This document shows positions 6,058-6,606 of a stretch of DNA of 6,606 nt, in pieces; position 1 is the first letter of the stretch, and each line of letters starts with the position of its first letter. Made by a program: the position numbers and the translations under genes. The DNA is from Bacteroidota bacterium (GTDB taxonomy: Bacteria > Bacteroidota > Bacteroidia > Flavobacteriales > Flavobacteriaceae): NCBI GenBank assembly GCA_006227965.1, contig SBFL01000311.1, positions 1 to 6,606 of the forward strand. The letters run 5' to 3'. Under the pieces are notes generated by a model. It made no database searches. It was not told the origin of the DNA and worked only from the letters and a program-made list of their open reading frames with translations.

Positions 6058-6606
6058 TTGAAAAAAAGGCAAATTGAAATAGCGGTGATTTCCGATGTGC
6101 ACCTTGGGACCTGCCAGTGCCATGCGGAAGAATTATTGGCCTACCTGAGCAGTATAAGGCCCAAAAAACTCATCCTGAACGGGGATTTAATCCACCAGAG
6201 CAGGACCACTACCACATACTTTCCCCGGAGTCATTACAGGGTGCTTAAAAAGATATTTGGCATGGCTGCGGCCGGCACGGAAGTCCATTACATTTGTGGC
6301 AGCCACGAAACCGCAATGCGCAGTTTCAGGGGTTACAACCTGGGAGATTTTCACATTCATAACAAGCTTTTACTCGAACTGGACGGAATGAAGACGCTGA
6401 TCTTTCACGGGGATCTATTTGGTATTCTTCCAAGTGCGAAATGGCTTACAAAGTTAGGAAGTCCCGGGTACGGGCTCGGTATCGGCCTGAACCGGGTCTT
6501 AAACTGGTTCCGAACAAGGCTCTGCAAACCACCTGTTTCAGCAACGGGTAAGCCGGCCGGGCATCCTGAGAAATCTTCAGTTTTCGTTCAGAGGTTTGAA
6601 AATGCG
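6058..6606 (+). CDS. LpxH-like metallophosphoesterase with altered active-site motifs (3' end cut off)
   Basis: The first 183 residues of a calcineurin-like phosphoesterase resembling Bacteroidota proteins annotated as UDP-2,3-diacylglucosamine diphosphatase (LpxH-like, lipid A synthesis, usually about 250-280 residues). The overall order is conserved: ISDVHLG (11-17, metal ligands D13 and H15), LNGDLIH (40-46, bridging D43), GSHE (81-84), and FHGDLFG (116-122, H117). Unusual points are S82 where the family has the metal-binding Asn of GNH(D/E), H46 in place of the second Asp of GDxxD, and G122 in place of the Asp common after HGDxF. The frame has no ATG before 6261 and an in-frame stop at 5995-5997. 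TTG at 6058, giving MKKRQIEIAVISD, matches the normal family N-terminus; GTG at 6085 is less likely because it removes most of the first strand. The C-terminal GHxH ligand motif lies outside the window. It may be a divergent paralogue with another substrate, or a gene losing function. Confidence 0.85.
   Translation, partial: MKKRQIEIAVISDVHLGTCQCHAEELLAYLSSIRPKKLILNGDLIHQSRTTTTYFPRSHYRVLKKIFGMAAAGTEVHYICGSHETAMRSFRGYNLGDFHIHNKLLLELDGMKTLIFHGDLFGILPSAKWLTKLGSPGYGLGIGLNRVLNWFRTRLCKPPVSATGKPAGHPEKSSVFVQRFENA

Overview
The window looks like chromosomal DNA from a Bacteroidota bacterium, probably Flavobacteriaceae (inference). The start codons lack Shine-Dalgarno sequences. Several genes are instead preceded by the TAnnTTTG -7 element of Bacteroidota sigma-A promoters, once with a well-spaced TTTG -33 element (upstream of aroC). 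The MutS2 protein is of the short type without an Smr domain. The last gene encodes a calcineurin-like phosphoesterase of the LpxH-like kind common in this phylum. Base composition looks close to balanced, with AT-rich intergenic patches. No RNA gene, insertion sequence, CRISPR array or phage gene was seen, and the gene content is mostly housekeeping.

Layout, left to right. A leftward gene of unknown function is cut by the left edge (79..1). It diverges from mutS2 (217..2391, +), a MutS2-family ATPase with a KOW-like tail and no Smr nuclease domain. A short convergent gap holds a tract with G-quadruplex potential on the minus strand. It separates mutS2 from a leftward acylphosphatase (2806..2525). 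That gene diverges across 52 bp from a rightward DCC-family (DUF393) thiol-disulfide oxidoreductase (2859..3278). A second convergent gap with an imperfect hairpin follows. Then come two leftward genes in tandem: a dicarboxylate/amino-acid:cation symporter (4732..3392) and, upstream of it, chorismate synthase aroC (5858..4794). A 199-bp AT-rich divergent region separates aroC from a rightward LpxH-like metallophosphoesterase (6058 to the right edge). That gene appears to start at TTG and has substitutions in several active-site motifs.

The genes do not form one pathway. They cover genome or ribosome maintenance (MutS2), acyl-phosphate hydrolysis, thiol redox chemistry, uptake of acidic solutes, aromatic amino-acid and folate precursor synthesis (AroC), and possibly lipid A synthesis or another phosphoesterase role. 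Only aroC and the symporter lie head to tail on one strand, so only they could plausibly share a transcript. I did not find a clearly new multi-gene system. The points most worth a second look are the altered active site of the LpxH-like protein, the minus-strand G-tract after mutS2, the Smr-less MutS2, and the promoter element that nearly touches the start codon of the DCC-family gene.
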